NCBI GenBank assembly: GCA_020845455.1
Contig: JADLFO010000102.1
Coordinates: 1 to 64,000, forward strand
From: Caldilineaceae bacterium
GTDB lineage: Bacteria; Chloroflexota; Anaerolineae; Caldilineales; Caldilineaceae
Direction of reading: 5' to 3'
Length of the DNA stretch: 64,000 nucleotides
The notes below the pieces were generated by a model. That model was not told the DNA's origin. It saw only the letters and a program-made list of their open reading frames with translations, and did no database searches. Shown one piece after another: positions 1 to 10,601 of this stretch. The translations under genes were made by a program, and so were the position numbers. Position 1 is the stretch's first letter. Every line of letters begins with the position of its first letter.

Positions 1-15
1 AGGCATCCTCTGCGC

Positions 16-1140
16 TTACATATCCTCTTCATCCGCCAGCGCCGGCAGATCGGCCAGGTCGACCTTCATCAACTCGCGCATCACCGTGGTGGCAAATGCG
101 CCTTTGGGCAGTTGAAACTCGACGACCACACTCAACCCCGTGCCATCCGGCGTGCGCTCGCTTTGCGACAGGCGTGTACTCAGGTCGCCGACCAATAGAC
201 GGCCCAGGCGGCGCGTCCCTTCGACACGCGCCGCGGCCAAATGTGCCAAAGTAATCGGCGATTCGGCCAACACCTGCGCTTCGAGCGCGGCAGCCTCCGC
301 CTGTGCCTCCCACATTTTGGGGCCATAGAGGGGCGCTGTAAAACTGATCTCTTGCTGGGCATAGCGCGGCTGCTCTTGGGCCACATCCTCGACGTCGAAC
401 ATGCCGCCGGTGGCATATTTCTTGGCGACATCACCCGGCAGCAGATGGTCAAACGCGCCCATCTCCAGACGCCGAGCCAGATAACGGTTGCACAGATAGC
501 TCTGATAGCTGCTGATCAAAAAGCGGCGCAGCCAGCGGTCATGCTGGGTGCGCTCGCCCAGAAGCAGCGCCAACCCTTGGCGCACGTTGCCGCCGTCGAA
601 GCCAAACCGCTGCGGGCCAAAGAAATTGGGCAGCCCTTGGCTGTAGATGGCCTGCACGATGGCCGCCAGCCGCGCCTCGGCTTCGGCGGCGCTGCAGCCG
701 ATGTTCGACACGCGGATGATAAAGCGGTTGCCCAACAGATGGCCCGGCTGCAGCTTGTTGCGGTGGAACTTGGCCCAGTGTACCTCCGCCGGCAGCGCCT
801 CGGCGATGCGCTGGGCGGCGCTCTCGGCGTACTCCGGCGGCTGGTGACCGACATTCAAGCTAAATGTCTGGGTCGTGCGCGCCTGTTTGTCTTTCAACCC
901 GGCAAAGCTCACGTCGCCGCGGCGCAGCCCAAAGAGGCGCTCCAACTGCCGTTGGATTTCTTTGGTCGTTCTGCCCACCTTGGTGAGGCTCACATAGAGA
1001 TGCTGGCCTTCGCCCTGCGGCAGATAGAGCGGAATCTCCTCGACCACAAAGTCGTCGGGAGTCACCCGCAGCTCGCCGCCAATGCCGGGCAGTGCGTTGG
1101 TAAGGTACGGTAAGCGCAAATCTGGCTGAGAGTCTATCAT
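16..1140 (-). CDS. truD: tRNA pseudouridine(13) synthase TruD
   Basis: 374 aa ORF; TruD-like motifs (DFVVEEIP, TKVGRTTKEIQRQL, FAGLKDKQARTTQ, PNFFGPQRFG). Confidence 0.93.
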   Translation of the reverse strand: MIDSQPDLRLPYLTNALPGIGGELRVTPDDFVVEEIPLYLPQGEGQHLYVSLTKVGRTTKEIQRQLERLFGLRRGDVSFAGLKDKQARTTQTFSLNVGHQPPEYAESAAQRIAEALPAEVHWAKFHRNKLQPGHLLGNRFIIRVSNIGCSAAEAEARLAAIVQAIYSQGLPNFFGPQRFGFDGGNVRQGLALLLGERTQHDRWLRRFLISSYQSYLCNRYLARRLEMGAFDHLLPGDVAKKYATGGMFDVEDVAQEQPRYAQQEISFTAPLYGPKMWEAQAEAAALEAQVLAESPITLAHLAAARVEGTRRLGRLLVGDLSTRLSQSERTPDGTGLSVVVEFQLPKGAFATTVMRELMKVDLADLPALADEEDM

Positions 1141-1224
1141 GGGTATGCAACGCAGGAAGGAAGATGGGTTCCCAAACTAGGGAGAACTCACCTGGCGAGG
1201 AGGGCGAAACGCATAAATCCAAAC

Positions 1225-1881
1225 TTACTTATGGTTAAAAAAGATCATGCTGTAGCAGAAGGGCGACCCGCTCTTGCCGCCATAGCCAAAGCCGGCGCTT
1301 TCGCCCCACTTACGCACCAGAGGGGCCGGCACATAGGCAGGGTCGGGCAGTTCCTCGCTGACGGCCAGCCGCGCGCCCGGCTTAAGCACACGGCGTAGCT
1401 CGGCCAGGGCGCGGCCCCGGTCGGGGATCTCGCCCAGCACGGCGATCAGCACGGCGACGTCGATGCTGCTGTCGCGCAGCGGCAGATCATAGGCCCCGCG
1501 GACATGGAACTGAACCCGTTCGGCCAGCCCTGCCCGGTCCAGCCGCAGGCGCGCCGCGGCCAGCAGCGGTGGCTGCAAGTCCACGGCATGGACGGCCCCT
1601 TCGACGCCGACCATGCGCGCCATCTCGGCGGTAAACAGCCCCGTGCCGCAGCCCAGGTCGAGCACAGTCATCCCGCCGAACAGTCCGAACAAGCCCAGGG
1701 TCTCCCCCGGGTTGCGATAGCGCAGCCGCGCCGGGTGGTCGAGCCAGGCCGCCATCTGATGCGGCATGGGCCGAGGCTGACGCCACAGTTCGGCGCGCAA
1801 GCCGGCTTGGCTGCCGACTGCCGCGCCCACGGCCGCAGCCAAGCTGTTGGCAACAAAACGCAGAGGAGCCGAGCGATCCAT
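1225..1881 (-). CDS. class I SAM-dependent methyltransferase
   Basis: Motif I VLDLGCGTGLFTAEMA; start codon abuts the stop of the upstream ArsA-like gene. Confidence 0.85.
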   Translation of the reverse strand: MDRSAPLRFVANSLAAAVGAAVGSQAGLRAELWRQPRPMPHQMAAWLDHPARLRYRNPGETLGLFGLFGGMTVLDLGCGTGLFTAEMARMVGVEGAVHAVDLQPPLLAAARLRLDRAGLAERVQFHVRGAYDLPLRDSSIDVAVLIAVLGEIPDRGRALAELRRVLKPGARLAVSEELPDPAYVPAPLVRKWGESAGFGYGGKSGSPFCYSMIFFNHK

Positions 1882-3090
1882 TTAGGCCACCGATTCTTTC
1901 GCGGGTGGAAAGCGGATTTTAAGCACGCCGTTGATAAAGCTGGCGGTGCTGGCGTCGCGCTGGGCCAGCACCGCAGGCAGCATCAACTCGCGTTTGAAGT
2001 TGCCGATGCTGACAAACAGTTCATCGCCGCGCTTGGAGAGCTTGACCTTGTCCAACTCGACATTGGGCAGCGGCAGCTTGAGCACAAAATCACTGCCTTC
2101 TTCTTCGATCTCCTGCGCCTGACCCACAAACAGGATCTGGCCTGGGTCGCGCTCGCCAAAGAGCGTGGCGGCCAGTTGCTCCAGCTGGGCCGGCCCCACC
2201 ATCTCGACATCAAACCAGCCGGAGCGCAGGATAGGCAGCGGGTAGAAATCGCGCTCAATGTCGCCCAGATAGCGCGTTTGGATTTCCTGCAGACGGCGCA
2301 GATAGGGGTCTTCGCTGGGTTGGCTCACCATGGCGTTGCCTTCGCCGTCGCTGGTCACGCCGGGCAAAATGCGGTTGACGACCACGGCGTCGACCGGATA
2401 GCCAAAGAGCGACAGATAGGTGACGGCACGCGCCCCCTCTTTGACGACCATCTTTTCGGGGTTGAGCACCACGCGATAGCTGGTGATCTCCGGGTTGACC
2501 AGGACTTTTTGCAGTTCCTTGACCCCTGCAACCAGGTTGTTCAACCCCACAAAAGGGTCGCGTTCGGGCATCACACGGCGCAGCAGGCCGGTCGCCAGGC
2601 GTATGGTCGCATCTCCCCAGCCGGCCATCCGCCCCGCATACCATTGAAAGCTTTCGGGCACGGTCAAGAGACGGATCGTTTCGCCGGTGGGCGCAGCGTC
2701 CACAATCACGCGGTCGTAGTGGCCCTCCATCGCTTGCCGGTTGATATGCAGCAAGCTAACGACCTCCTCCATACCGGGGATAACGGCCATCTCTTCGGCC
2801 ACAGCCTTGCTCATGCCCTGGCGGCGCAGCATCGTACCCACATAGCCCTGCATCTGACCCCAGTGTTGGCGAATCTCGTCCAACACGTTGATCTCCTGGG
2901 CGTCGAGGTTTTCGGCCACCGGAACCGGCTCCCCGGCCAGCGGCATGTCCAGGCTGTCGGCCAAGCTGTGGGCGATATCGGTGCTGACCACCAGCGTACG
3001 ATAGCCCAGTTGCGCGCTGCGCAGCGCCGAAGCCGCCGCGACCGTCGTCTTGCCCACCCCGCCCTTGCCCAAATAGAGGATAATACGCAC
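1882..3090 (-). CDS. ArsA/TRC40-family ATPase with C-terminal HSP20-like (alpha-crystallin-type) domain
   Basis: Deviant Walker [30 protein letters not shown]-terminal [36 protein letters not shown] typical of the ArsA HSP20-like domain. Confidence 0.9.
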   Translation of the reverse strand: MRIILYLGKGGVGKTTVAAASALRSAQLGYRTLVVSTDIAHSLADSLDMPLAGEPVPVAENLDAQEINVLDEIRQHWGQMQGYVGTMLRRQGMSKAVAEEMAVIPGMEEVVSLLHINRQAMEGHYDRVIVDAAPTGETIRLLTVPESFQWYAGRMAGWGDATIRLATGLLRRVMPERDPFVGLNNLVAGVKELQKVLVNPEITSYRVVLNPEKMVVKEGARAVTYLSLFGYPVDAVVVNRILPGVTSDGEGNAMVSQPSEDPYLRRLQEIQTRYLGDIERDFYPLPILRSGWFDVEMVGPAQLEQLAATLFGERDPGQILFVGQAQEIEEEGSDFVLKLPLPNVELDKVKLSKRGDELFVSIGNFKRELMLPAVLAQRDASTASFINGVLKIRFPPAKESVA

Positions 3091-3168
3091 AGTTTTGGTT
3101 CCCTCAGCCGGCCCGGTGAGATCACCGGGGCTTTTGCTAAACAGCCTACAATAGAGCGACCTGAACGA

Positions 3169-3918
3169 TCACAGCGCGAAATCTGCCGGCCTTTCACCCG
3201 CATCCACGCCGAGCTGTGCGCTGCGCCGTCTGCGCCGCCTGCGCTGGCGGATCAGCGAGCGGGCGAGCAGCGCCGCCACGACAACCGCCAGGCCCGCGGC
3301 ATAGGCCGCCAACCGGCTCAGACCAAACCAGCCGCGGATCTGCCACCAAAAGCGGGGGACTTGCAGCCAATAAGACCAGCGCCACGGCCAGGCATAGCCC
3401 GTCTGCAACACATATTTGCCGATGTGGTTGTAGGGACTCCACACGACCACATAGCAGCGCCCGCCGACCAGCGTGCGCGTGTCGAGCACAGGGCCAGGAT
3501 AGTAGCCGGCGTGCGTGAGCATATCGCGCACGGGCGCGACTAGCTCGGCGGGAGCCGGCGCGACAACCGCGCTGTAGCCGGCAGGCAAGGCAAACGGCAG
3601 CTTTTGCACGTCGGCGCTGTAGGGCAGGCTTTGCGCCACAATGGCGATGGCCGGCGCCACCGTGCCGCCTGCCGGCAGCACCGGCACCAGCAGTTGGACG
3701 CGCAGCCGCTGCCCCGCCTGGCACTCGGCCCGATAGATATGCACGCGGCCCGGCGAGTCGATCCGGTTAAAAACCAGTTGTTTGGCGCGTAAGCTGTTGA
3801 GTGGTGCGCTGCTCGTCAGTGTATTGCCCACCTGCGTCGGAAAGACCGGCAGGCTGCCGGCCAAATCCATCCCCAGCGCGGGGGGAACGCCCTGTTGCCG
3901 GTATGGTAATGACTCCAT
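3169..3918 (-). CDS. hypothetical membrane protein with one C-terminal TM segment and basic tail
   Basis: 249 aa ORF; LAAYAAGLAVVVAALLARSLIRQRRRRRRRS; coding on the minus strand in line with its neighbours. Confidence 0.6.
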   Translation of the reverse strand: MESLPYRQQGVPPALGMDLAGSLPVFPTQVGNTLTSSAPLNSLRAKQLVFNRIDSPGRVHIYRAECQAGQRLRVQLLVPVLPAGGTVAPAIAIVAQSLPYSADVQKLPFALPAGYSAVVAPAPAELVAPVRDMLTHAGYYPGPVLDTRTLVGGRCYVVVWSPYNHIGKYVLQTGYAWPWRWSYWLQVPRFWWQIRGWFGLSRLAAYAAGLAVVVAALLARSLIRQRRRRRRRSAQLGVDAGERPADFAL

Positions 3919-4248
3919 GCATTCCTAGCTCTACTCGGTATTGGCCTCTGCCGCCCTACGCGGCAGCGCCAAGCGGACGATCGACTGTTCAACTGGACAA
4001 ACGGCGAGATAGACCGTGGGCAGTCTAGCACCCGTGTTGAGCCACGTCAATTCATGCGCTCAACTCACCTGAGCATTGTCTGCGCTGACACGCCTGCCTG
4101 TCAACCCGCGGCTGCGCGCGCCGTGATCACACGCTGATCATACTACGCAGCAGCGGGCATTTCCGTTGCGCAGCGCACGATTCTGTCTACACCCCCACCG
4201 CCCAAAGCGCGCACTCCTCAACACGATCCCTCGCTGAACAGCACCGTT

Positions 4249-5358
4249 TTGACCGTCCTCTGGCTTTCGTTTACGATACAGCGCATGACGCAGGAAGACC
4301 AAGACCGCCCAACCATATCGCTGGTCATTCCAATTTGGAACGAGGAGCTAGTCATTCCCGAACTCTATCGCCGCGTGCTCCAGATCATGGAGAGCATTGG
4401 CGATAGTTGGGAGATGATCTGCGTCAACGACGGCAGCAGCGACCGCTCACTGGAACTACTCCTGGCGCTGCGCAACCAAGACGCGCGCGTCAAGGTGCTG
4501 GACTTCAGCCGCAACTTCGGCCACCAGATCGCCATCACCGCCGGGTCGGACTTTGCCGAGGGCGACGCCGTGATCGTCATGGATGCCGACCTGCAAGACC
4601 CGCCCGAAGTTGTGCAGCGCATGGTGCAAAAATGGCGTGAGGGCTACGAAGTCGTCTATGCCGTGCGTACCACACGCCAAGGCGAAACCAAGTTCAAACT
4701 CTGGACCGCCCGCGTCTTCTACCGGCTGCTCAAACAGATCACCGATGTGCATATCCCGTTGGACGCCGGCGACTTCCGGCTGATGGACCGGCGCGTCGTG
4801 CTGACCATGCGCCGCCTGCGCGAGCAGCACCGCTTTATGCGCGGGCTTTCCAGTTGGGTCGGCTTTCACCAGATCGGCGTCGAATACGAGCGGGCCGAGC
4901 GCTACGCAGGCGAGACCAAATATCCGCTGCGCAAAATGGTGCGGCTGGCGATCTCCGCTATCACCAGCTTTAGCTATGTCCCGCTGCAACTAGCGACCTT
5001 TGTGGGTTTTGCGCTGGCGACGCTGAGCCTGCTCGCCATCGTCCTGACGATTATCCTGCGGCTTTCCGGCAGCAGCTTCTTCTTGGGCCAAGCCACTACC
5101 TTGGTCAGCGTGCTCTTTCTGGGCGGCGTGCAGCTGATCTTCCTAGGCATCCTGGGCGAATATCTGGGCCGCATCTACGACGAGGTCAAGAACCGCCCGC
5201 TCTATATCGTCTCGCGCGCCTATGGCTTTGTGCCAGACGCCCCGGCCCCTGCCGGCCGCGCCGTGGTCTTCCACAGCCCCAGCGCATACGACCCTGGCCG
5301 CGCCACCCAATCGGCAGTCCAATCGGCGGTCCCTACACCCAATGACCCGCTTCGATAA
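4249..5358 (+). CDS. glycosyltransferase family 2 (DPM/GtrB-like) with two C-terminal TM helices
   Basis: [42 protein letters not shown]-terminal hydrophobic helices. True start may be ATG at 4285. Confidence 0.9.
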   Translation: MTVLWLSFTIQRMTQEDQDRPTISLVIPIWNEELVIPELYRRVLQIMESIGDSWEMICVNDGSSDRSLELLLALRNQDARVKVLDFSRNFGHQIAITAGSDFAEGDAVIVMDADLQDPPEVVQRMVQKWREGYEVVYAVRTTRQGETKFKLWTARVFYRLLKQITDVHIPLDAGDFRLMDRRVVLTMRRLREQHRFMRGLSSWVGFHQIGVEYERAERYAGETKYPLRKMVRLAISAITSFSYVPLQLATFVGFALATLSLLAIVLTIILRLSGSSFFLGQATTLVSVLFLGGVQLIFLGILGEYLGRIYDEVKNRPLYIVSRAYGFVPDAPAPAGRAVVFHSPSAYDPGRATQSAVQSAVPTPNDPLR

Positions 5359-5491
5359 ATCCGAGCCTAATGAGCTAGCCGGAAATCAGAGATGAACCGA
5401 CATGGGACCACGCTTGCCGGCTGAACTGGATTATTCGTCTTTTGGCTACCCTATTTGATGGCGCGGCCACGCGCGCCAAGGATCAACGCGC

Positions 5492-6382
5492 ATGGATCAA
5501 TTCAACCCCATTCAGTTCCTGAACCGCTCCAGCCTCTACCTAGCGCTCCTGGTAGCCTGGGTCGCCATGTTGGGCAGCCTCTATTTTAGCGAAGTGGCCG
5601 GCTACCTGCCCTGTGAATTATGTTGGTATCAGCGCATCCTCATGTATCCGCTGGCGGCGATCCTGGCCGTCGGGCTGCTGCGCCAAGACGGCAACCTGCC
5701 CTACTTCGTGCTGCCCCTCTCCATCATCGGGCAGGGCTTTTCAACCTATCATTACCTGCTTGAAAAGACGACGATCTTCGGCGCACCCACGGTCTGCCGC
5801 AGCGGCATCCCCTGCACCACCGCCTGGATCAACTGGTTTGGCTTTATCACCATCCCTTTTTTGGCGATGATCGGCTTCTTTCTGATCACGATCCTGGTGC
5901 TGATCGCGCTCACCGCCGGCGAGCCGGATGAACTGGCAGACCGGCCTACCCCGTGGTGGCGGGTGAGCGGCGTGATCGCGGTGGTCATCGTCGCCTTTGC
6001 CATCCTGGCCTACATCAACACGCGGCCCCAGCCCACTTTGGCGCTGACCGAAGTCCCCGGCGGCGCACAGGCCGTCGCCTCCCCCGTGGCCGCCTTTGCC
6101 CAGACCACCGACCCAGCACAGGGCGCGCAGATCTTCAAAGAAAGCTGCGCCGCCTGCCATGGGCAAGATGCGCGCGGCCTGCCCAACCTGGGCAATACGT
6201 TGGTCGAGTCGGAACTGATCAACACCGGCAGCGACGCCGACATCCTGGCGCTGATCCGCCAGGGGATTGACCTCAACGACCCGCGCAACACCACCGGGCT
6301 GGTCATGCCCCCCAGCGGCGGACGCCCCGACCTGTCCGACGCGCAGATCCTCTCGGTCGTCAACTGGATCCGCGCGCAGTAG
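5492..6382 (+). CDS. DsbB-family disulfide oxidoreductase fused to C-terminal class I cytochrome c
   Basis: N-term DsbB hallmarks (PCELCWYQRILMYPLA, second Cys pair CRSGIPCTT, 5 TM); C-term GAQIFKESCAACHGQDARGLPNLG (CxxCH) and MPPSGG heme ligand region. Confidence 0.9.
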   Translation: MDQFNPIQFLNRSSLYLALLVAWVAMLGSLYFSEVAGYLPCELCWYQRILMYPLAAILAVGLLRQDGNLPYFVLPLSIIGQGFSTYHYLLEKTTIFGAPTVCRSGIPCTTAWINWFGFITIPFLAMIGFFLITILVLIALTAGEPDELADRPTPWWRVSGVIAVVIVAFAILAYINTRPQPTLALTEVPGGAQAVASPVAAFAQTTDPAQGAQIFKESCAACHGQDARGLPNLGNTLVESELINTGSDADILALIRQGIDLNDPRNTTGLVMPPSGGRPDLSDAQILSVVNWIRAQ

Positions 6383-6391
6383 CATACGCCG

Positions 6392-7312
6392 ATGCAGCCG
6401 CCGATGCCGCAGCCAACAACCCAACCGGCAGCACAGCCCTCGCGCCGTCAAGCTTGGGTGTTGGCGGCGCGCCCCAAAACACTGCCCGCCGCCGTCAGCC
6501 CCGTGATCGTGGGCAGCGCCCTGGCCGCGGCGTACGGCGGCTTTGCCCTGGGGCCGGCGCTGGCCGCGCTCGCCGGGGCGCTGCTGCTCCAGATCGGCAG
6601 CAACTTTGCCAATGATTATTTTGACCACGTCAAGGGCGTCGACCGCGCCGACCGCATCGGGCCGACACGCGTCACCGCCGGCGGGCTGCTTTCACCGGCA
6701 GCGGTGCGCGCGGGCATGGTGGCCGTCTTTGGCGCGGCCGCGCTGATCGGCCTCTATCTGATCGTCGTGGGCGGTTGGCCCATCCTTGCCGTCGGCCTAG
6801 CGTCGATCCTGGCCGCGCTGGCCTACACCGGCGGCCCCAAACCGTTTGGCTATATCGGGCTGGGCGACCTCTTTGTCTTCCTCTTCTTTGGCCCGGTCGC
6901 GGTGATCGGGACCTACTATGTGCAGACACTGCGCCTCACGCTTGACGCCCTGCTGGTGGCGATCCCGGTGGGTGCGCTGATCACCGCCATCCTGGTCGTC
7001 AACAACCTGCGCGATATCGAGACCGACCGCCGCGGCGGCAAGCTGACGCTGGCCGTGCGGCTGGGACGACAGGGGACTCAGGTCGAATATCTGCTGCTGC
7101 TGATCGTCGCCTATCTTGCCCCGCTGGTGCTGTGGGCGCACAGCGGCAACGCCTGGCTGCTGCTCTCATGGCTGACCCTGCCCCTGGCGGTGCGGCTGTG
7201 GCAGACCATCACCACCGCCCAAGACGGCCCTACGCTCAACGCCGCCCTAGCCGGCACAGCCCGGCTGAGCCTGCTCTTTAGCCTGGGCCTAGCCGCCGGC
7301 CTGCTTCTGTGA
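6392..7312 (+). CDS. menA: 1,4-dihydroxy-2-naphthoate polyprenyltransferase
   Basis: UbiA-family motifs: [67 protein letters not shown]. Confidence 0.92.
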   Translation: MQPPMPQPTTQPAAQPSRRQAWVLAARPKTLPAAVSPVIVGSALAAAYGGFALGPALAALAGALLLQIGSNFANDYFDHVKGVDRADRIGPTRVTAGGLLSPAAVRAGMVAVFGAAALIGLYLIVVGGWPILAVGLASILAALAYTGGPKPFGYIGLGDLFVFLFFGPVAVIGTYYVQTLRLTLDALLVAIPVGALITAILVVNNLRDIETDRRGGKLTLAVRLGRQGTQVEYLLLLIVAYLAPLVLWAHSGNAWLLLSWLTLPLAVRLWQTITTAQDGPTLNAALAGTARLSLLFSLGLAAGLLL

Positions 7313-7325
7313 TAGAGTTTGCACC

Positions 7326-7937
7326 ATGACTACACACACGCCGCTCCCATCCCTTCCGACGGCCCGCACCCGCGTCGTCATCTATCACCTGGAGATAACC
7401 GACCCGGCCCAACTGCGCCCGGCGCGCCGCGTGCCCGACCCGGTCGAAATGCGCCGAGCCGAGGTCCCGTCGCCCGAATTCAACCGCTTTCTCTACACCG
7501 CGGTGGGCGGCGACTGGCACTGGCGTGACCGGCTGACCTGGAGCTATAGACACTGGATGCTCTATCTCGACCGGCCCGAATTGGAGACCTGGGTCGCCTA
7601 TCAACGCGGCACCCCTGCCGGTTATGTCGAGTTGGAAGACCAGCCCGGCGGCGATGCCGAAATCGTCTATTTCGGGCTGCTGCCGCAGTTTATCGGGCGC
7701 GGCATCGGCGGCTATCTGCTCACCCAGGCCATTCAACGCGGCTGGGCCATGGGCGCGGCCCGCGTCTGGGTGCATACCTGCTCGCTCGACCACCCCGGCG
7801 CACTCGCCAACTATCAGGCGCGCGGTCTGCGTATCTTCAAAGAGGAAGAGCGCTGGGTTCTGCTCCCGCCACAGCCGTCCGGCCCCTGGCCTGATGCCGA
7901 CCGCCCGCTGCACGTCGACGCCCCATCGCAAAAGTAG
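7326..7937 (+). CDS. GNAT-family N-acetyltransferase
   Basis: Acetyl-CoA loop [26 protein letters not shown]-terminal [20 protein letters not shown]. Confidence 0.85.
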   Translation: MTTHTPLPSLPTARTRVVIYHLEITDPAQLRPARRVPDPVEMRRAEVPSPEFNRFLYTAVGGDWHWRDRLTWSYRHWMLYLDRPELETWVAYQRGTPAGYVELEDQPGGDAEIVYFGLLPQFIGRGIGGYLLTQAIQRGWAMGAARVWVHTCSLDHPGALANYQARGLRIFKEEERWVLLPPQPSGPWPDADRPLHVDAPSQK

Positions 7938-7953
7938 AAGGAGTGTTTGCCCC

Positions 7954-8898
7954 ATGCCGCGCATCGTTCCGACCCTGACGCGAGTAATGCTGCTGGGCTT
8001 GGCGGCGCTGGCCGTGACCGCCTGCGGCCGCGAGCGCGCCACGCCGGCGGCAGCCCCTGCCGCGACGCCCATTTCGACGCCCGCCCCGGCAGCCCAGGCC
8101 CCAGCCCAGCCTCAACCTGCCGATACGCCCACCCCCGCCAACCTTCAGCCCAAGGCGTCGCCGACGCCGATCAACCCGGAGAAAACCGTGACCACCGCCA
8201 GCGGACTGCAATATACCGAAGTCATGGCCGGAACCGGCCCCCAGCCCCAACCCGGCCAAGTGGTGGCCGTCCATTATACCGGCACGCTCGAAAACGGCAC
8301 GGTCTTTGACAGCTCGGAAGGCGGCGACCCGATCCGCTTTCCCCTGGGCAAGGGCATGGTCATCCCCGGCTGGGATGAAGGTATCGCGCTAATGCACCAG
8401 GGCGGCCAGGCCATTTTGGTGATCCCGCCGGAGCTGGCCTACGGTGAGAGCGGCGCGGGCGACGTGATCCCGCCCAACGCCACCTTGATCTTCGACGTGG
8501 AACTGGTCGAGGTCAGCGAAGGCGCACCCGAGACCCCGACCCAGGTGGACGCATCTGCCTACATCACCACCCCGCAAGGTCTCAAGTACGCCGATCTGGT
8601 GGTGGGCGCAGGGCCGACGCCCATGCCCGGCCAAGTGGTCGTGGTGCATTACACCGGCTGGCTGACCGATGGCGGCAAGTTTGACAGTTCGCTGGACCGC
8701 GGCCAACCGTTCGCCTTTAACCTAGGTATGGGCCAGGTGATCGCCGGTTGGGATCTGGGGGTCAAAGGCATGGCCGTGGGCGGCAAGCGCCAACTGGTTG
8801 TGCCGCCGCAGCTAGGCTATGGCGAGCGCGGCGCGGGCGATGTGATCCCGCCCAACGCCACGCTGATCTTTGATGTGGAATTGCTGGAATTGCGCTAG
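7954..8898 (+). CDS. lipoprotein with two tandem FKBP-type peptidyl-prolyl isomerase domains
   Basis: Lipobox LAVTACG; two copies of [19 protein letters not shown] / [19 protein letters not shown] and two [18 protein letters not shown]. Start chosen at ATG 7954 after an RBS (gaagga); the track ORF extends upstream. Confidence 0.9.
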   Translation: MPRIVPTLTRVMLLGLAALAVTACGRERATPAAAPAATPISTPAPAAQAPAQPQPADTPTPANLQPKASPTPINPEKTVTTASGLQYTEVMAGTGPQPQPGQVVAVHYTGTLENGTVFDSSEGGDPIRFPLGKGMVIPGWDEGIALMHQGGQAILVIPPELAYGESGAGDVIPPNATLIFDVELVEVSEGAPETPTQVDASAYITTPQGLKYADLVVGAGPTPMPGQVVVVHYTGWLTDGGKFDSSLDRGQPFAFNLGMGQVIAGWDLGVKGMAVGGKRQLVVPPQLGYGERGAGDVIPPNATLIFDVELLELR

Positions 8899-8913
8899 AG
8901 GCAGCCTGAGGAG

Positions 8914-8943
8914 CCGCATCCGGCAGCGATGTGCCGGATGCGG
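8914..8943. terminator. bidirectional intrinsic terminator-like hairpin between convergent genes
   Basis: Perfect 12-bp arms CCGCATCCGGCA / TGCCGGATGCGG with 6-nt loop. Confidence 0.7.
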
Positions 8944-8974
8944 GCGGAGATGGCCGCCGTGACAGAGCCGCTTG

Positions 8975-9601
8975 TCACAGCCCGGCCTGCCCAAGCAGTT
9001 CCCAGGCCAGCACGCGGGCAAGCCACTGCTCATATTTGTCGGGCTGCCAGCCCGACCGGTCGACAAGCTCACGATATAGCTCCGGGATCGTGAGCGCATC
9101 GAAGAGGTCGCTGGCCCGTTCCACGTCGAGGCCGGGCCGCAGCGACCCTTCCAGTGAAGCCACAAAGTGCGCCATGGCGCGCGACTTTTCCTCGATCCAC
9201 CCCGCCAACATGGCCGCCACATCGGCGTCGACTTGGGCGGCGGCATGCAGCAGCGTCAACACATCCGCGCCCCGCTCCCACTGCTGGCGCGTCCAGCGGG
9301 CAGCGGTGGCAATGCGGTGCGAGACGTCGCCGTCCATCAGCGCCTGCTCCATTAGGGGGCGGATCTGCGCCTCTTCCAGCCAAGTATCGCAGATCGCAGC
9401 CAAGATCGACTTTTTGTTGCGAAAAATCGCATAGACCGTGCTGACGGCCACGCCCGCCTCCGCCGCGATGGCTTCCACCGAAGTGGCGGCATAGCCCTGG
9501 GCGCGGAAAAGCTGCCGCGCCGTCGCGGCAATGTGGGCGCGCGTCGCCAGCGCTTGCTGTTGGCGATAGGTAAGTCGCTCTTTCTGCTTGACATCTGCCA
9601 T
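8975..9601 (-). CDS. TetR/AcrR-family transcriptional regulator
   Basis: N-term HTH: THIAATARQLFRAQGYAATSVEAIAAEAGVAVSTVYAIFRNKKSIL; start MADVKQKERL at 9601. Confidence 0.92.
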   Translation of the reverse strand: MADVKQKERLTYRQQQALATRAHIAATARQLFRAQGYAATSVEAIAAEAGVAVSTVYAIFRNKKSILAAICDTWLEEAQIRPLMEQALMDGDVSHRIATAARWTRQQWERGADVLTLLHAAAQVDADVAAMLAGWIEEKSRAMAHFVASLEGSLRPGLDVERASDLFDALTIPELYRELVDRSGWQPDKYEQWLARVLAWELLGQAGL

Positions 9602-9622
9602 GCAGCATAGTATACTCGCCAC

Positions 9623-9649
9623 ATTCAATGTAGTCAAGATACATTGAAT
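9623..9649. promoter_or_regulatory. candidate TetR operator in divergent promoter region
   Basis: Perfect inverted repeat ATTCAATGTA-gtcaaga-TACATTGAAT, between the divergent TetR gene (start 9601) and methyltransferase (start 9701). Confidence 0.75.
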
Positions 9650-9700
9650 AGAGTTTAGGTACAATGGCAAGTGGGTAGATGATTCCCGGGGAGGCAGGAA

Positions 9701-10345
9701 ATGACCGTTGAGCACACGCAGATCGCAGGCAGGCCCGGTGCAGCAGACGCATCGAGCATCGGATACCGGCTGCTTTACTTTCTCGGCATCAAGCCCTGGG
9801 ACCAGGGCAGAGTGCCGCCGGAGCTGGTGCAATTGATCGAAGGGGAGGACGCGCTGCCCCCAGGCCGCGCCCTGGATCTCGGCTGCGGCGGCGGGACTGA
9901 GTCCATCTATCTAGCCCAACACGGCTGGCAGGTGACCGGGGTCGACTATGTGGCGCGGGCGCTGCAGACGGCGCGCAAGCGGGCCGACGCCGCACGAGTC
10001 GCGGCGCAGTGGGTCCGGGGCGATGTGACGCAGTTGCCCAAGCTCAACCTTGGGGATGGCTATACGCTCCTGCTCGATCTGGGATGTTTTCACGGTCTGA
10101 ACGAAGCCCAGCGCACCGCCTATGCAGCCGGCGTCGCCCAAACCGCGGCGCGCGGCGCAAATTTCCTGATCTTCAGCTTTGCGCCGCAGTTCCGCGGCCC
10201 GGCCCCGCGTGGCCTCAGCCGTGAGGAGATTATGCGCAGCTTACCTGGCTGGGAGTTGGTCTGGAGCCGACCGGCCAGCGGCATGCGCCTTCCACTCCCT
10301 CTGAAGCGTGCCAACCCCACCTTCTACCGCCTGCGCCGCAGATAA
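9701..10345 (+). CDS. class I SAM-dependent methyltransferase
   Basis: ALDLGCGGGTESIYLAQHGWQVTGVDYV; DLGCFHGL; divergent from the TetR regulator. Confidence 0.88.
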   Translation: MTVEHTQIAGRPGAADASSIGYRLLYFLGIKPWDQGRVPPELVQLIEGEDALPPGRALDLGCGGGTESIYLAQHGWQVTGVDYVARALQTARKRADAARVAAQWVRGDVTQLPKLNLGDGYTLLLDLGCFHGLNEAQRTAYAAGVAQTAARGANFLIFSFAPQFRGPAPRGLSREEIMRSLPGWELVWSRPASGMRLPLPLKRANPTFYRLRRR

Positions 10346-10425
10346 GAACGCCCCTCTGTCATGGGCGCGCAGATGAGGCCGAACCCTAGTCATCTGACCA
10401 GGCGCAACCCTCAACCAAAGTCCAG

Positions 10426-10470
10426 CCAAAAGACTCTCTGGCAGCCTAGTCTGTGCAGAGAGTCTTTTGG
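10426..10470. terminator. long stem-loop (terminator or attenuator candidate)
   Basis: Perfect 15-bp arms CCAAAAGACTCTCTG / CAGAGAGTCTTTTGG with 15-nt loop; T-rich right arm but no long T tract. Confidence 0.5.
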
Positions 10471-10601
10471 TTACACTGAAGCTCAGGCCCTGCCGGTTTT
10501 GCGGCAGAACCACCCGCGAGACGCAGGGCAGGCCTCGCAGCTTCACTACCGCCTGCTGCCCTGCGTGTGCGCGGCCCACGGGTCAGAAGGAGCAACTGAC
10601 C

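Noticed and set aside
1195-1206. GCGAGGAGGG match to the tRNA-Val 3' end as a possible att site
   Set aside because: Only ~10 nt, about 24.6 kb from the island's near edge with housekeeping genes between; expected by chance.
1504-3543. 679-aa plus-strand ORF
   Set aside because: Antisense shadow of the methyltransferase/ArsA genes; His/Gln/Arg-rich composition typical of reverse-strand frames in high-GC DNA.
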